5,474 nucleotides of DNA, taken from the NCBI GenBank assembly GCA_900758315.1, contig CAAERF010000113.1, positions 1-5,474 of the forward strand, read 5' to 3'. The position numbers and the translations under genes are program-made. This document shows positions 5,473-5,474 of this stretch, piece by piece. Under the pieces are notes generated by a model that was given only the letters and a program-made list of their open reading frames with translations, had not been told where the DNA came from and did not search any database. Position 1 is the first letter of the stretch. The number at the start of each line of letters is the position of its first letter. The DNA comes from an uncultured Oscillospiraceae bacterium (lineage in GTDB: Bacteria; Bacillota; Clostridia; Oscillospirales; Oscillospiraceae).

Positions 5473-5474
5473 AA

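Noticed and set aside
1..5474. Insertion sequences, integrase genes, tRNA genes or CRISPR arrays
   Set aside because: I saw no transposase or recombinase motifs, terminal inverted repeats, cloverleaf structures or regularly spaced repeats. A mobile-element origin for the module is only a possibility suggested by the HTH gene.

Overview
All supported genes lie on the minus strand and read from high to low coordinates. They look like a cell-envelope stress or antimicrobial-peptide resistance module. The window suggests a low-to-moderate GC Gram-positive, probably a gut-type Clostridia or related Firmicute. The reasons are strong AGGAGG-type ribosome-binding sites, tight overlapping operons, a BcrA/LanF-like transporter controlled by a two-component system, and a small excisionase/MerR-like HTH protein of a kind common in that group. 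The taxonomic call is inference, and no phylogenetic marker is present.

Transcription unit 1 (about 5451 down to 3575) has a TATAAT promoter and three coupled genes. They are a 62-aa HTH protein (5214-5402), an OmpR/PhoB-family response regulator (4520-5221, 8-nt overlap) and a sensor histidine kinase (3594-4517). The unit closes with a Rho-independent terminator whose hairpin contains the kinase stop codon.

Transcription unit 2 (about 3559 down past base 1) starts in a 92-bp gap. The gap holds a consensus -10 and, where a -35 should be, two perfect 9-bp direct repeats at an 11-bp pitch. This is the architecture of an OmpR-family response-regulator box. The genes are ABC-2 permease A (2734-3501), a small lipoprotein (2296-2721), a BcrA/LanF-like ATPase with an E-loop (1355-2278), permease B with a TTG start (631-1362), and permease C, which is cut by the window edge (1-620).

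The model, which is inference, is that the kinase senses an envelope-active compound and phosphorylates the regulator. The regulator binds the tandem repeats and switches on a transporter of one ATPase with up to three related six-helix permeases, plus a membrane-anchored lipoprotein. The layout resembles LanFEG/BcrAB/CprABC-type peptide-antibiotic export. It differs in having a third permease, an embedded lipoprotein and an HTH protein heading the regulatory operon. No mobile-element genes, RNA genes or CRISPR arrays are visible. The only stretch of notable size without a gene is 5403-5474, which holds the unit 1 promoter and perhaps the start signals of a divergent gene.
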